From NCBI GenBank assembly GCA_018894105.1, contig CM032131.1, forward strand, positions 21,061,578-21,125,577: DNA of 64,000 bases. Direction: 5' to 3'. Below the pieces are notes generated by a model. That model was not told the DNA's origin, made no database searches, and saw only the letters and a program-made list of their open reading frames with translations. Shown piece after piece: positions 23,546-35,450 of this stretch. The position numbers and the translations under genes were made by a program. Position 1 is the stretch's first letter, and every line of letters starts with the position of its first letter. The DNA is from Jacaranda mimosifolia (lineage: Eukaryota; Streptophyta; Magnoliopsida; Lamiales; Bignoniaceae).

Positions 23546-23905
23546 ATAATAAGTAACAATATAAAAATAATTATTAATTATATATGTTAAGTGGTAAAAA
23601 TATTTTTTTATCACTTTAATAATTTTTATAAACTTAATAGTGACAAAAATAATTTTTCAGTCATCAGGTTGGCAATTAGTAATGCACTTATAATAATAGC
23701 GAATTGCCAACTTAGTGACGCTGAACTGTATGTGTGTTACTAATTTGTCAGTGGAATAATTAAAAATATTAATTTTTGTCATTATTAAACTATACTGCAA
23801 CAAAATAAATTTTTTTATTTTTTTTAGAAATATCCTTAGTAATAAAATAAAAGTAATATGCACTTAATATACGTCATTAGTGATATTTTTATATTTGTTA
23901 CTTAT
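23546..23905. mobile_element. Fold-back MITE-like element
   Basis: Nested inverted repeats: AGTAACAATATAAAAAT (23550-23567) pairs with ATTTTTATATTTGTTACT (23886-23903). TAATAGTGACAAAAAT near 23636 pairs with ATTTTTGTCATTATTA near 23772. GTTGGCAATT near 23669 pairs with GAATTGCCAAC near 23701. It is non-coding, ~360 bp and AT-rich. The outer ends and TSD could not be fixed, so family assignment is open. Confidence 0.5.
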
Positions 23906-23936
23906 TTTTTGTTATTAATATTTTATTATTTTGTAG

Positions 23937-24760
23937 GGACAGGATTGGCCCGGTTGGATCATATGGAGAGGTTTACTCTTTTTTTTTTTTTTTTCTTTTT
24001 TCTTTGAAAATCTAGGGAGATAAGGCTTGAGAAACCTCCGAAAGAAGGAGTTAAATTCTTTTATTATTTGAAATAGTGCACTCATTTATAAACACACACT
24101 TGCAATCAACATAAAAGTTTTGTCATCAGGCTTTTCTACACTCGTGCACTTTGATTTGGAATCGCTCTTCGCTATTACTTCCGTATTTTAATGATCAAAG
24201 TTTACTTGATTTCTAGCTTTTTGATTTGATTTCATTGAACATTCTTGCACTCACTAGAAATTGATAGCCCACATGCTAAATTTAATTTATTTAAAAGAAA
24301 TCTTGTGATCAATTAGATAAGGAACCTTAGATATATTGATTTGCTAAACTATAGTTCCATTCAAGAGCAGTCATTCATTTTATTTTTAATAATTTTAATT
24401 CTTATTACTATTGTTTATGCACACACATACAATAGTATGCCTAAACATTGACCAATTTTAATTTTTAATTTTTAGAGCAAACAATTCGGTGGCATGCTCG
24501 ATGAGACAATGCATACTATTTGTGTTTTGCGTTTCTTTGAAGTTTTTAATTTCACATGTTTCTTTTATCTTTATTTTTGCATCTTATCCAAAAATTTAAA
24601 AAAGAAAAAAAGATCCAAAAGTTACACCAACGATCACACCAATGCCAAAGGTTGAGACAGTGGAGCCACATAATTGACACGCCAACATGGCCGCTGACGA
24701 TTATGTTGGAATAGTGCCGCGCAACCAATTGAATAGACATAAATTATTTTAGTTCTGAAA
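23937..24760 (+). mobile_element. Possible Ty3/gypsy LTR 3' end with PBS and gag start
   Basis: A segment ending AGAGCAAACA (to 24483) is followed by ATTCGGTGGCATGCTCGATG, resembling the PBS region of Tat-type elements, then a leader and a degraded start of coding near 24640 (MPKVETVEPHN, then ADDYVGIVPRNQ). No second LTR was found. Tentative. Confidence 0.35.
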
Positions 24761-25139
24761 CAATTTTAATTGAATGATATTCATTATAAATGACCATTTT
24801 TATCTTATGCTTATTTTACTTCACTAGCATAGATGGAGTCAATCCCCTCAAAATATTAAAACTTAATTTTTTATTTTGAAAATTTTAAAATATTATAATT
24901 TTATCATCCTTCAAATTATGAAATTGTCCTTCCTTTTATTAAAAATATGCCCATTGTCATTGTCCTTCTTTGTCTTTGTATTTTTCTTGTATTGATTATT
25001 TTGAGACTATAAATTTTAATAATTAGTATATATAATGAAATGAAAAAAAATATATATTTTTGGTAATTCAGAATTTCGCCCCCCCTCCCCCCCCCCCCCC
25101 CCCATAATGAAAATTTTTGACTTCATCCATGTTCACTAG
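24761..25139. other. AT-rich spacer with a poly-C tract
   Basis: No gene is seen. A C-rich run lies at 25079-25103. Confidence 0.6.
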
Positions 25140-27250
25140 CATTTGGTTGAAGCTCTTAGATTACACAAGACTAGGGGACCTGGTCACGCACTAGGTGGTG
25201 GTGATCATGAAACAAGTCTTACACGATCATGATCTTAAAATATTCCAAAATGTAGAATTTTATGAAATAGGGCATCTAAGATTTGGATAGATTTGTACTA
25301 ACGATGTATAAATCCAAGGAATTAGATATTGTTCCGTTTCATGAGCAATTCATGTTAGATATAGGTGTATATTAGTGGGTGCTTGTTAGAGAACAAGTTC
25401 ACTGAAGACCCACTTGGAGAATCGACTAGATAGATGTGGTGGCAAGTTGGTAGTGGCAAATTCTCCAGCTTACGCTAGTGCATATAATTAGTCCTTTGAC
25501 TTGAGGATCCATAGTAACCTTGTGTTTAGGTCCTCATGTTTTGACTCTTCATTGACCACTCTACGGGTCATCCAAGTTAAGCTTGTGTATGAGCTACTTA
25601 GACATGGAAGTTTGTGAGATTCAAGATGGGATTTATCTCCTCATTGTTGTGAAAGATGAGTGTATCTCCTATGTATTCTATAATGATTGATTCCATGAAA
25701 AATTCTTACGCAAGGTAGTATGATAATTTGGAAAATGAGTTTTTCAAAGATGAGGTCATAAAGGGGAATCAAACATTGAAATATAAACATAGTTAGTGAG
25801 GCTATTAAGGAACCAACAAATATCTTGCCATAGGCCTCTTTCGGGAGATAGGAGACAGAAGGACCATATTTGCATTGCAAGCGTAGAGCTAGAATGGTTT
25901 TCCAAGAGCATTTAATTAGGCTCCATGGGTTTGAAGTTGGACATCGACCATGGAGATTAACTACTCTTCAATTAATAGAGATTGATTGAATTGAGTTATT
26001 AGTTTAAATGAGTTTAAACTAATGTGAATATTTCAATATTCCAAATATCATAAGAGTTGTGAGCCCATATCTAATGAATGGTAAAACCTAATGGGTCACA
26101 TACAAAAGCTAATAGGAAGTCCTATTTGATGAAGGAAATTTTTTAAGAGTTAGAAAATTCCACTTGACTGATTTTATGGAGGAAATTGGCTAATTTTTGA
26201 TTATTTTGGCTTGATTAATTGAATTGTTAAATTAATAATAATAATTTAAGAAGTTAAATTAGATCAATTAAATTAAGGTGTTAATTTAATTGGTGTCACT
26301 TGACTATCAATTGGTCAAGTTAAGAGTTAAGTCAAGACTAATTAATTAAATTCAAGGGTTAATTTAATTAATGTGAAGAATTATTTTGGAAGGAAATTCA
26401 AAATGAAAGAGTTCATTTGGAGTGCATTTAGAATTTATTTGGATAACATTTCATGAGATAAAATGAAGATTCTAAATGAAATTCAAATGCAAGTAAAATT
26501 AACATTTCACATGCAACTTGCCTTGTAAGTTGGTGCCAACCTCATAGGAGGTGTGATAGGAGTGAGGTGGCCGGCCAAGCATTGCTTGCACAATCTAATT
26601 GTTAGAATCCAGTTTTCCCTCCAATTTGTGTTATTCATTCATGTGTTGAAGTCTCACACTTTTTCTTCACCCTCCTTTCTAAATCTCGACCTTCATCACT
26701 TCTTCTCTCCTTGCTTTTCTAGCTGACCTAGGTTTGATTAGGATTTGCCATTGGTGTGTGGATCATTTCATTAGAGGTAAGACAATTGGATAACTTTGTT
26801 TTTGGAGATCCACTACAAGGGCAGAAATTTTGGAGGCATGTTTCCAATCGTTCCTGGATTCATTTTTGTCTGAATCTTTTATTGAAGCTTCCCCATGGTG
26901 TTGAAGCTTCCCCATGGTGTTGAGGAGGTTGTATCCAAATTTCAGCTAATTTGGAAGTGTTTTGATAAGGCAAAAGTTGTCGAGTTGTTGTTGTACTAGA
27001 GGAAGACAACTTTGAAGTGTTCAAGCACTTGCTTTATTTTACCTTGGATTTTTGAGCATTCAAGGTATTTATCTTCTTCAACATGATTTGATCCTTGGGT
27101 GGTATGTAGACAAGTTTTGATTTAGCTTTATTTGCTTTATTTCATGGATTTTTATGTTACACACTTCTTCAGATTAGTCCATTGAAGTTAAGATAGTGAA
27201 GCTTGTAAGGTCCAGCCTATACCCTTTAGCATATGAAATCACTAGATATG
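25140..27250. other. Unclassified repeat-like DNA, no intact gene
   Basis: No frame longer than 80 codons has a recognisable domain. The sequence has the texture of an LTR or retroelement 3' region (mixed composition, TTAATTTAATT-type repeats near 26210-26370), but no TG/CA ends with a TSD, PBS or PPT were found. It may be a degraded LTR. Confidence 0.4.
26883..26926. repeat. Short tandem duplication (about 22 bp, two copies)
   Basis: TTGAAGCTTCCCCATGGTG occurs twice back to back near 26883-26924. Confidence 0.85.
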
Positions 27251-28172
27251 GATAACGTTGTTAAACACATTTGGCACTGTGAATCAAAGAGACAACCAAG
27301 ATTCACAGGAAGATATGGAAGATTGCCTGAGGGAGTAGAAAATACAACATAGAAAAGAGCACAAGAAACAGCAACTTGACTTAATTAGGTAGACTTTCAA
27401 GATGATACTTGACCAACCTGAGAAGAACTTAAAATACTTATCCACCTCTATCAAGTTAGAGTCTAAAATTGGAATCAACACCGCCCGTGTTGGTTGGTAT
27501 AAGAGATATTATGATTTTAGGTAAGAAAGACAGTAAAACATCATCAATACTATCAAGGATTTCAGCATCTTCAACTGACAACGACAAGCTGAGGCAACTT
27601 TCAATCAATATCAATCTCCTTACAGGAGGGAATCTGTAGAATGCCTCTTTTCGATCGACGATGGAGGTAAATAGGTAGTTTATGGATCTAATAATGCTTT
27701 TGCAAAAGGTGTGGGCTTAGGATCTATATAGCAAGTTGCACCAACATTGATTGAGGTGACTAATACAAGGGCATGACCAACTCCAACCAATGGTGGCAGT
27801 GGTAAAACTTACATTGTTTTCAGGAAAGAGGTCAAAGAGATACTCCGTCAAGTACTGCCCAGCATAAGCTATCCACCTCATCACCAGGTATTATCTCGTC
27901 TATATCCCTGTGAGATTAACCGCATCCCATCTTACTTGGGTACAACTTACCAACTTTCACACTATGTTCTAGAGATAGCTTGCAAACTACTATAAAACAC
28001 CTACTAAATTACCATATAATGTGGAGAGTAGGTATGGGTAGTGGTTTGAATTTGCGTCTTTTCCCAACTCGTTAACTGGTGAAGCATTTTTTTGTTCATC
28101 AAGTTAAAGCTAAGATTAGAACTAGACCAATCAACCATGACATTTTTTTTCAAACCCACTCCTACCACGTCT
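27251..28172. other. Unassigned segment left of the PMD-MULE
   Basis: Short open pieces separated by stops, with no recognised family. It could be decayed retroelement coding DNA. Confidence 0.35.
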
Positions 28173-29167
28173 GGGGGTGTTTGGTTTTATTTCCAAACCC
28201 ACTTTTTCACTTTTCTACTATTTCAAAAATAGAAATCATCACTTTTTAAAAAATTTCACCCAACATAATTTACATTTCCATTTTCAAAACACATTTTCTA
28301 TCAATCTATATATCTTCTTCCAATAACCTATATAGGCTTTTTTATAAAAAAAATAGTAAAAAAAAAAAATTTACAAAAATACAATACTATCACAACTTTT
28401 ACATTTTTACAGTAAGTTGCAGTCTATGACTGCAACTTTCAACAGTAATGAGCAATAACTTTTATTTTTTATTTTTTATAATACAATTAGTAAAATAAAT
28501 AAATAAATAAAATGATTGTTTGGTGTATACTTATGTATTATTTTGCTTGATTGAGATAAGTTTTTTAATTATGCTAAAATTTAATTATGTTTTAGTTATG
28601 TTCATTATGTTTTGGTTAATTATCTCCATTAATTAAAGTTTGATTTATGTTTTAGTTATATGAAATATGTATTATATAATTTGTCTCAATTAGTTAAAAT
28701 TTATTTATTTTTAGTTAAAATTTGATTTATGTTTTAGTTTTATTAATTATATTTTATATAATTTGTCTCAATTAGTTAAAACTTAATCATGTTTTAGTTG
28801 AAATTTGATTTACGTGTTGGTTAAACTCAAATAATAATTTATTATTTTTGGTATAATAATTTGATTTAACAAAAATAATGATTTATGTATTAGTTGAAAT
28901 TTGGATTACATTTTATGTTAGTTTTATATGTTGTTATATTTGTTAGAGTTATGTTTTTATTTGAATTACAAATTTTGTTAGAATTATTATTGAGTTAAAT
29001 TTTGTGGTACTACATATTGAATTGTATTAAAATTTAAATTTTCATTCAGTTTGTGGAATTATGATTTATTAATAAATATGTGTTCATCCTAATAACATGT
29101 GCCTAATGATGCAGGCTATCTTGACTTGGTGGAAATTTTTTGTCAGTGTTAATTTTAGTGAAGCATT
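28173..29167 (+). repeat. Left terminal inverted repeat (~1 kb) of the PMD-MULE
   Basis: Reverse-complement match to 33366-34403 with small indels. The shared inner end reads TGATGCAGGCTATCTTGACT then TGTTAATTTTAGTG. It contains runs of TTTAGTTATG/TTTTAGTT repeats. Confidence 0.88.
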
Positions 29168-29323
29168 AATATACCAATAAATATCTTAACTTGGTGGAAA
29201 AAATTAGTTTTAGTTAATTATTCCAATCCCCAATTTGTTTGTCATTCACATTAATATACCAATAAATATTTTGGATGTACCTAATCATATTTTTTTATTT
29301 ATTTTTTCAGCAAATATTTTAGG

Positions 29324-31712
29324 ATGGATATAAGAGATATATATGGTCTACATGATCCCAGTGTCTTATACATCCAAGATGCCCATCGATCAGAGAGTGT
29401 ATTAGTTGGAGATATAGATGATACTTTACTTGTTAGACGAGGAGATAGAAGATTTTGGAGAATTATAGGACACCAAGCTCTACACCGTCGTATATTATCT
29501 TTATTAAATGAGATGGGATTCTATGGTGTCTACAGTTGTAGAAATATTGAGACTGATGTTCATGTGATTACGGTTTGGTCGAGAGGTGGCGCTCAGAGAC
29601 TCACACATTTCATTTACGTGTAGGAGAGGCTGCAGTTACGTTGCAAGACATAGCAATTATTTGGGCATTACCGATAGACGGTATTGCTGTTACCGGTATA
29701 GACTATGTTCGCAACCTCACGCAGTGGCAAGATTATTGTCATCGTTATCTCGGATTTATTCCGAAAGAGCGAGACGTTAGGGGGTCACAGCTTCATCTTA
29801 CTGCTCTTACAGACCATGTACATAATAATAGAATTACGGATCATAGCACAGTTTTGGAGGTCCAACAATACGCACGTGTTTGTGCGTTGATACTTCTTGG
29901 AGGTCTTATGTGCCCAAGCTCATCAGGTTCTGCAATATCATTGGTTTACTTACAGCATATGGAGCAAATCTATGAAGTCCGTAACTTTAGTTGGGGTAGC
30001 GCAGTTTTGTCGTTCATGTATTGTGAGCTTTGCACTGCATCACATAGAGGAAGATCAAATATTGGTGGAGCGATACAGTTGTTACAGGTGAAGTAGTATT
30101 ATTTTGCCTTTTTGTTAATTCTAGCAATTAGGTACGACGCCTAAAAAATTATTAATTGTAGATTTGGGCATGGTCACGCATTACAACATTGACACCTATA
30201 AGATTAAGTTCTCGTGTCGATGACAATGAAGCTCCAGAAGTAGTTGATGGACTGCCAATTCCTCCATATGGTGCTCGGTAAGATAATATATGTTATAGTT
30301 TATTAACATTTTCATGCAACTTTTTTCTGTGTATATGGATAATATAAATTGTTATATTAATATCAATTGAATGGATTTTTAGGTGGTGGCATTATAATTC
30401 TTTCACGCAAACAGCAAGTCACTCTGTACGAATCATAAGAGATATGCTTGATAGAATGTCGGCAAATGAGGTAAAAAATTGTATAATAATAATACTTTTT
30501 ACATCGAATATTCTGATAAGTTATTTATCTATATAAATATGGCTCAATACATTTATATGCAGTTTATATGGCAACCATATGACCCGATCCAAGACATTCA
30601 AACCTTACCAGTCCAGTGTGCCCCGAGGCTTTGGACAGCATTATGTCCATTAATCAACTTTGTTATAATTGAGATGCATCATCCAGAACGAGTGCTCAGG
30701 CAATTTGGGATACGACAACATATTCCTCCACCACCGGCTGAGAGAGGTTCAATATTACATGACGTATCACATAGATGTCATCCTGGACAAGATTGGTCCA
30801 TTTATCACATGGATTATGTTGGTCAATGGGGTAACAGAGAGCAGCTTATTGTGCATGGGCCTCCTATTTTTCGGATCAATCACTATGGAAAATGGATATA
30901 TGTTATGGTATGATCGAATTACACGTCGAATAATAGGTCCATCATATGAGAACACACGAACGGGGTACCATCCAGAGGATCAACGCGCTTGGCAACATGT
31001 GGTATGTATAGTAATTATGTAATACATCCTTCATTTATTTAAATGATATTTAACATTATGATACATTTATATTTTTTCTACCTCAGATCAAATGCACAAT
31101 TTGATTATCAGTTGTGATTCTGTTGCCGATGATGCTGAGGTTATGGACTTAATTTAGATGAGGAATGATCATCGATTAATTGCTAATAACGTTCATCAGT
31201 TGGCATGTAGACAATGCTTTCCCAGCCAAGTCCCTCAATAACAAGAAGTCAATGGTAGTACACATACGAGAAGGAGGAGATGCAGCATTAGATCCAACAA
31301 CACGACTGATGATGATGCTCATTCTTTTACGTCAGGTGGTGTTAGTGATGTGGGAGGTCCTGTTAATAGCCTGCATAACTTGTTTGCTGACGGCTACGAA
31401 TGTCAACCACTAGGAGATCCGGAATTAACACCTATACCACCATATACGTCAGCAAGCAGACAGTCAGTATCCGAACTAGTAGCTACTGATCTTGGTTTAA
31501 GATGGGGATCAACGGAGTATGATTATTCATCACCAGCACGCCACTCATTTCATATCTCGCCATTACCTTTTCTAGATAGTACAAATCATCGTGATCACCA
31601 TGAGGCTGGTCCAAGCCATCATCAGTCACATGATGCTACACATAATGAAAGGCCACAACGACCACGAAGGCATCGGCAATGCCGAGCTTGTGGCACTGGA
31701 GGACATTATTAG
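29324..31712 (+). pseudogene. Plant mobile domain (PMD, PF10536-type) gene carried by the MULE, broken
   Basis: Likely exons: 29324-30087, 30162-30277, 30383-30470, 30563-31001, 31087-31712, mostly with GT-AG borders. Exon 1 encodes SESVLVGDIDDTLLVRRGDR, then FYGVYSCRNIETD, VERWRSETHTFHLRVGEA, TLQDIAIIWALPIDG and YLQHMEQI. Exon 2 encodes IWAWSRITTLTPIRL; exon 3 RWWHYNSFTQTASHSVR; exon 4 FIWQPYDP and WYDRITRRIIGP. This is the PMD fold of MAIN/MAIL-type and 'phosphatase 7 long form'-like proteins. A 1-bp loss near 29573 and a 1-bp gain near 30894 shift the frame, and exon 5 has an early stop near 31155. The final part is His/Ser/Arg rich and ends CRACGTGGHY, knuckle-like. Known: PMD genes occur both in hosts and inside plant transposons. 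Confidence 0.85.
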
Positions 31713-31984
31713 GACTACCTTTTAGAATATTGTGTATCCATATTATTGGTTCATAAAATACAAATTATAAAATTGTATTTCGATGCTTTGAATCAGGATC
31801 AGGATAACGACTGTAAATATTGGTTCCACATAACAAGTAACAAAGAATACAAAAAAAATTACAATGGACGTGCGCAATAATAAGTAATAAAGAAGAGACA
31901 CATAAATTACAAAGACATCATACAAAAATTGGTTTATATATTTTACTTACAACTTACTAACTACAAAAAAGCTAGGGATTGAGT

Positions 31985-32898
31985 CTTCCAGAGCCTTGTT
32001 GTGCATTTTGAACTTCATCAATGCGACGTGCTCGTTGTCTTGCTCTTGCTTGAGGCCAATCCATTTCATTTTGAATTCGATTGGTACGGTCTCATGTGGA
32101 TGTATGTCTTCTCGTCTCATGTGGTAGTTGTTGATAAGATGTTCCCTCGCCGTGTGAAGGCAATAGCTCTTCCATTGTATCAATATCTACCTCATCATTG
32201 TCATTGTCACTAAAATCATCACTATCATTTTCATCTGGTTCTGAATCCCTCAACTCTTCATCACGAAAACTATCTACTCGTAGCTCTAGTTCACCATCAT
32301 GAACGAAATGCGTTGGGTTATCTTGCTCTCCTTCAAAAACTTGATGAGAGGTAGAAGGGCCTTCACCAAAATCATGAATCCCAACATTTGCAAAACCTTG
32401 CGTGACCACAGGAACATTTATTTCTGTTTGAGTTGGGTATTGTTGATCCCATCCAAAATCTTGGTAAGAGGCAAATTGACATTCGGGTTGCATCAAAAGC
32501 CCCATGTAAGACCCCACTCCAATAGTATTATCAACACCAGTCTAACTTATTGCTTCTGTCTCAACATATAATTCCACATTATCAAATTGGCACTGTGGAC
32601 CAAACAACATAAATAAACCACCATCATTCTGTATTTCCATAAGTGTAGATATCCCGTACTATTTATCCAAATAGAATTTTGCTTGAATTTTTAGTTTATA
32701 GCTACTGCTATCAATAGCTGTCGCTCCATAGATTTCGTGGCACAGATTAGAATATGTTATTTCACGAGATAATCTAATAATACTGCATGATGGACGATCA
32801 TAATCCACTGAGCGAGAATCTCTAGTAATATTTCTGCTAAAGTATATTAGAACAACAATGGTACTCGAAGTCGACAGACCTTCCACAAATACGCACAT
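31985..32898 (-). pseudogene. mudrA-type transposase remnant: N-terminus joined to C-terminal tail
   Basis: Minus-strand ATG at 32898 starts MCVFVEGLSTSSTIVVLIYF, then RNITRDSRSVDYDRPS, REITYSNLCHEIYGATAID and FKLKIQAKFYLDK-like text. This is the ubiquitin-like N-terminal part of plant MuDR transposases. After a stop near 32659 and another near 32540 it continues with VGSYMGLLMQPECQF and an acidic stretch (EPDENDSDDFSDNDNDEVDI, about 32210-32260) to 32092. Then comes a short basic tail (RTNRIQNEMDWPQARARQR, QNAQQGSGRLNP) to about 31985. The DNA-binding, DDE and SWIM zinc-finger domains, normally several hundred residues, are absent. An internal deletion near 32090 is inferred. Confidence 0.75.
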
Positions 32899-33365
32899 AA
32901 ATTATATTAATTAATTAGTCTAATCAATAATTATCATAAAAATTTATATTTTTCAACATTTCTACAGTACACAAAAAGTAAATTTACATATACTAACAAA
33001 AATTTAATTAACTCATAAAAACACAAATCTATGAAAATACAACAACATTTAATACATTAATCAAATTTAAACTAATATAATTTAATCTAATTCATAAATT
33101 AAATTTAAGCTAACATAATAAATCATATTTTAAACTAGCATTTATAATTAATAATATTAATAAACATAATGACATATAAACACTCCCCCTTATGTCCATC
33201 ATCATCATGTAAGAAATTAAAAACCAATCAGCAACAAATGAGAAGGCTCCACCCCTTCTCCCAACATCCCATCCTCCTTTGTGAATCCACCAATTCTAAA
33301 CATTTCTAAAGTATTGTACTATAAAAATATTACAAAATTAAAATAAGATATCCAAGCTTACCGTT

Positions 33366-34403
33366 AAATGCTCCACTAAAATTAACACTGACAAAAGATT
33401 TCCACCAAGTCAAGATAGCCTGCATCATTAGGCACATGTTACTTAGATGGACACATATTTATTAATAAATCATAATTTCACAAACTGAATGAAAATTTAA
33501 ATTTTAATACAATTCAATGTCTACCACAAAATTTAACTCAATAATAATTCTAACAAAATTTGTAATTCAAATAAAAACATAACTCTAACAAATATAACAA
33601 CATATAAAACTAACATAAAATGTAATCCAAATTTCAACTAATACATAAATCATTATTTCTGTTAAATCAAATTATTATACCAAAAATAATAAATTATTAT
33701 TTGAGTTTAACCAACTCGTAAATCAAATTTCAACTAAAACATGATTAAGTTTTAACTAATTGAGACAAATTATATAAAATATAATTCATAAAACTAAAAC
33801 ATAAATCAAATTTTAACTAAAAAATAAATAAATTTTAACTAATTGAGACAAATTATATAATACATATTTCATATAACTAAAACATAAATCAAACTTTAAT
33901 TAATGGAGATAATTAACCAAAACATAATGAACATAACTAAAACATAATTAAATTTTAGCATAATTAAAAAACTTACCTCAATCAAGCGAAATAATACACA
34001 AGTATACACCAAACAATCATTTTATTTATTTATTTATTTTACTAATTGTATTATAAAAAAAAAAAAAAATAGTTACTGTTCATTACTGTTGAAAGTTGCA
34101 GTCACAGACTGCAACTTACTGTAAAAATGTAAAAGTTGTGAATAGTACCGTATTTTTGTAATTTTTTTTTTTACTATTTTTTTATAAAAAAGCCACCTAT
34201 ATATCTTCTCTCTCTATTCCATTATTTATATCTCTCTCCACCTACAACCTATATAATCATTATATTTTCAACAAAATCATTACATTTTCAAACATTTCAT
34301 CCAAATACATTTTCATTTCCACATCACATCACATAACTAATTCTCAATATTTTAGAAATGATGGAAATAGAAATTGGAAATGGAAATAAAACCAAATGGG
34401 CCC
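33366..34403 (-). repeat. Right terminal inverted repeat (~1 kb) of the PMD-MULE
   Basis: Inverted partner of 28173-29167. The mudrA remnant starts about 470 bp inside its inner edge, so this TIR would be the mudrA promoter side. Confidence 0.88.
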
Positions 34404-35450
34404 TAAAAATCTTAATTTCCTAGAGAATTAACAGATTTAAATAGGAAAGTTTGTCAAAGCTAGGGACTTACGCCCAATCACCTTGTTAGTATAGAGTTAT
34501 ATTGGCCTAGCTATAGATTGAAAGCACTTCAATTAAAAGAGAACATGTTTGGAGAAAAGTTTAAATCCATCTTTGATCTCATGAAAACAATAATAAAATA
34601 CAAAACTCTCCTAAGAAAGAAAAATAACAAGATAGGTCTAAGTAAAAGCCCATCTATTAGGTTGAAATGTCCGATTTATGGGCCAATAAAAGTGGTACCT
34701 TGACAAAGTTTTCTAAGAATGAAATAGGATTAACAAAAATAATTTATAAGAAAAACACAATCTATTAGACTTTGTCAGGTCTAATAGGCTACAACCACAA
34801 GAGGTGGCTTATAAGGCTTGAAACAACCCTTTAAGAATTGGATGATGTTCAAAATAGGACACATTTATTATGACTTGAAAAATACGAAAGTAATGAGTTT
34901 AGCTAGGAAAATATTAAGAAAAACATAGAAGACTTATAAACCAAAAAATCAAGTGAAAAGAGTCATGAAAATTGACCAAAAACCAAGTTGTCCCTTTGAT
35001 ATTCTTGTAACCAGCTGCAACAAAGCACAAATCTGGCAATCCTTAGTAATTTTAGCTTAAGAACCGTTCATTGTGTTAGAACTAGACATCCATAGATTTT
35101 CAATGATATATAGCTCACCATCTAGTTCATTCTCAATGAAAGCAATTTATTCTAAGAAGTTGACCAAAAATTTATCATAGTACCATGAGAATTAATTCCA
35201 AATACACCAATTGATACAACATCTTTAGGCATGATTTTCTTGTGCAAATGGCTACTCTTATTACTCGAACTTATATCTTCATTACATAATTCATTTGAAT
35301 TATTTGGTGTCAATCCATCACGTAGTTTCTTTAATAGTTCAGCAAGTGAAAAAAATAATTAGTCAACAAATTTATTTCTATATATGGTAAATTTTAAGCA
35401 CATCAATTATGGATATCTACTCAAAAGGTACATTAGCACAAAATTTATTT
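34404..35450. other. Spacer, possibly decayed copia gag-protease
   Basis: Only short frames are seen, with an isolated CPIYGPIKVVP near 34670. It is probably an upstream part of the copia fragment that follows, but too decayed to annotate. Confidence 0.35.

Larger units (their letters stand above)
28173..34403. mobile_element. Large Mutator-like element carrying a plant-mobile-domain gene and a mudrA remnant
   Basis: Left end GGGGGTGTTTGGTTTTATTTCC (28173 on) and right end, read on the minus strand, GGGCCCATTTGGTTTTATTTCC (34403 back). The inverted repeats continue for about 1 kb (28173-29167 against 33366-34403), including GTAAGTTGCAGTC near 28412 and its partner near 34115. Between them lie a PMD gene on the plus strand (29324-31712) and mudrA-type coding on the minus strand (about 31985-32898), in convergent orientation. 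Both are broken. No clear TSD could be matched beside the ends (TACCACGTCT left, TAAAAATCTT right). The MULE assignment rests on the mudrA-type N-terminus and the long TIRs. Confidence 0.8.

Noticed and set aside
27251..28172. Possible endogenous pararetrovirus coding
   Set aside because: No RT, protease, coat knuckle or movement-protein motif could be identified in any frame.
29324..31712. PMD gene considered as a host MAIN/MAIL gene
   Set aside because: It has two single-base frameshifts and a stop, and lies between the TIRs of a MULE together with a mudrA remnant.
28163..34413. Target-site duplication around the PMD-MULE
   Set aside because: The flanking decamers agree at too few positions to be called a duplication.
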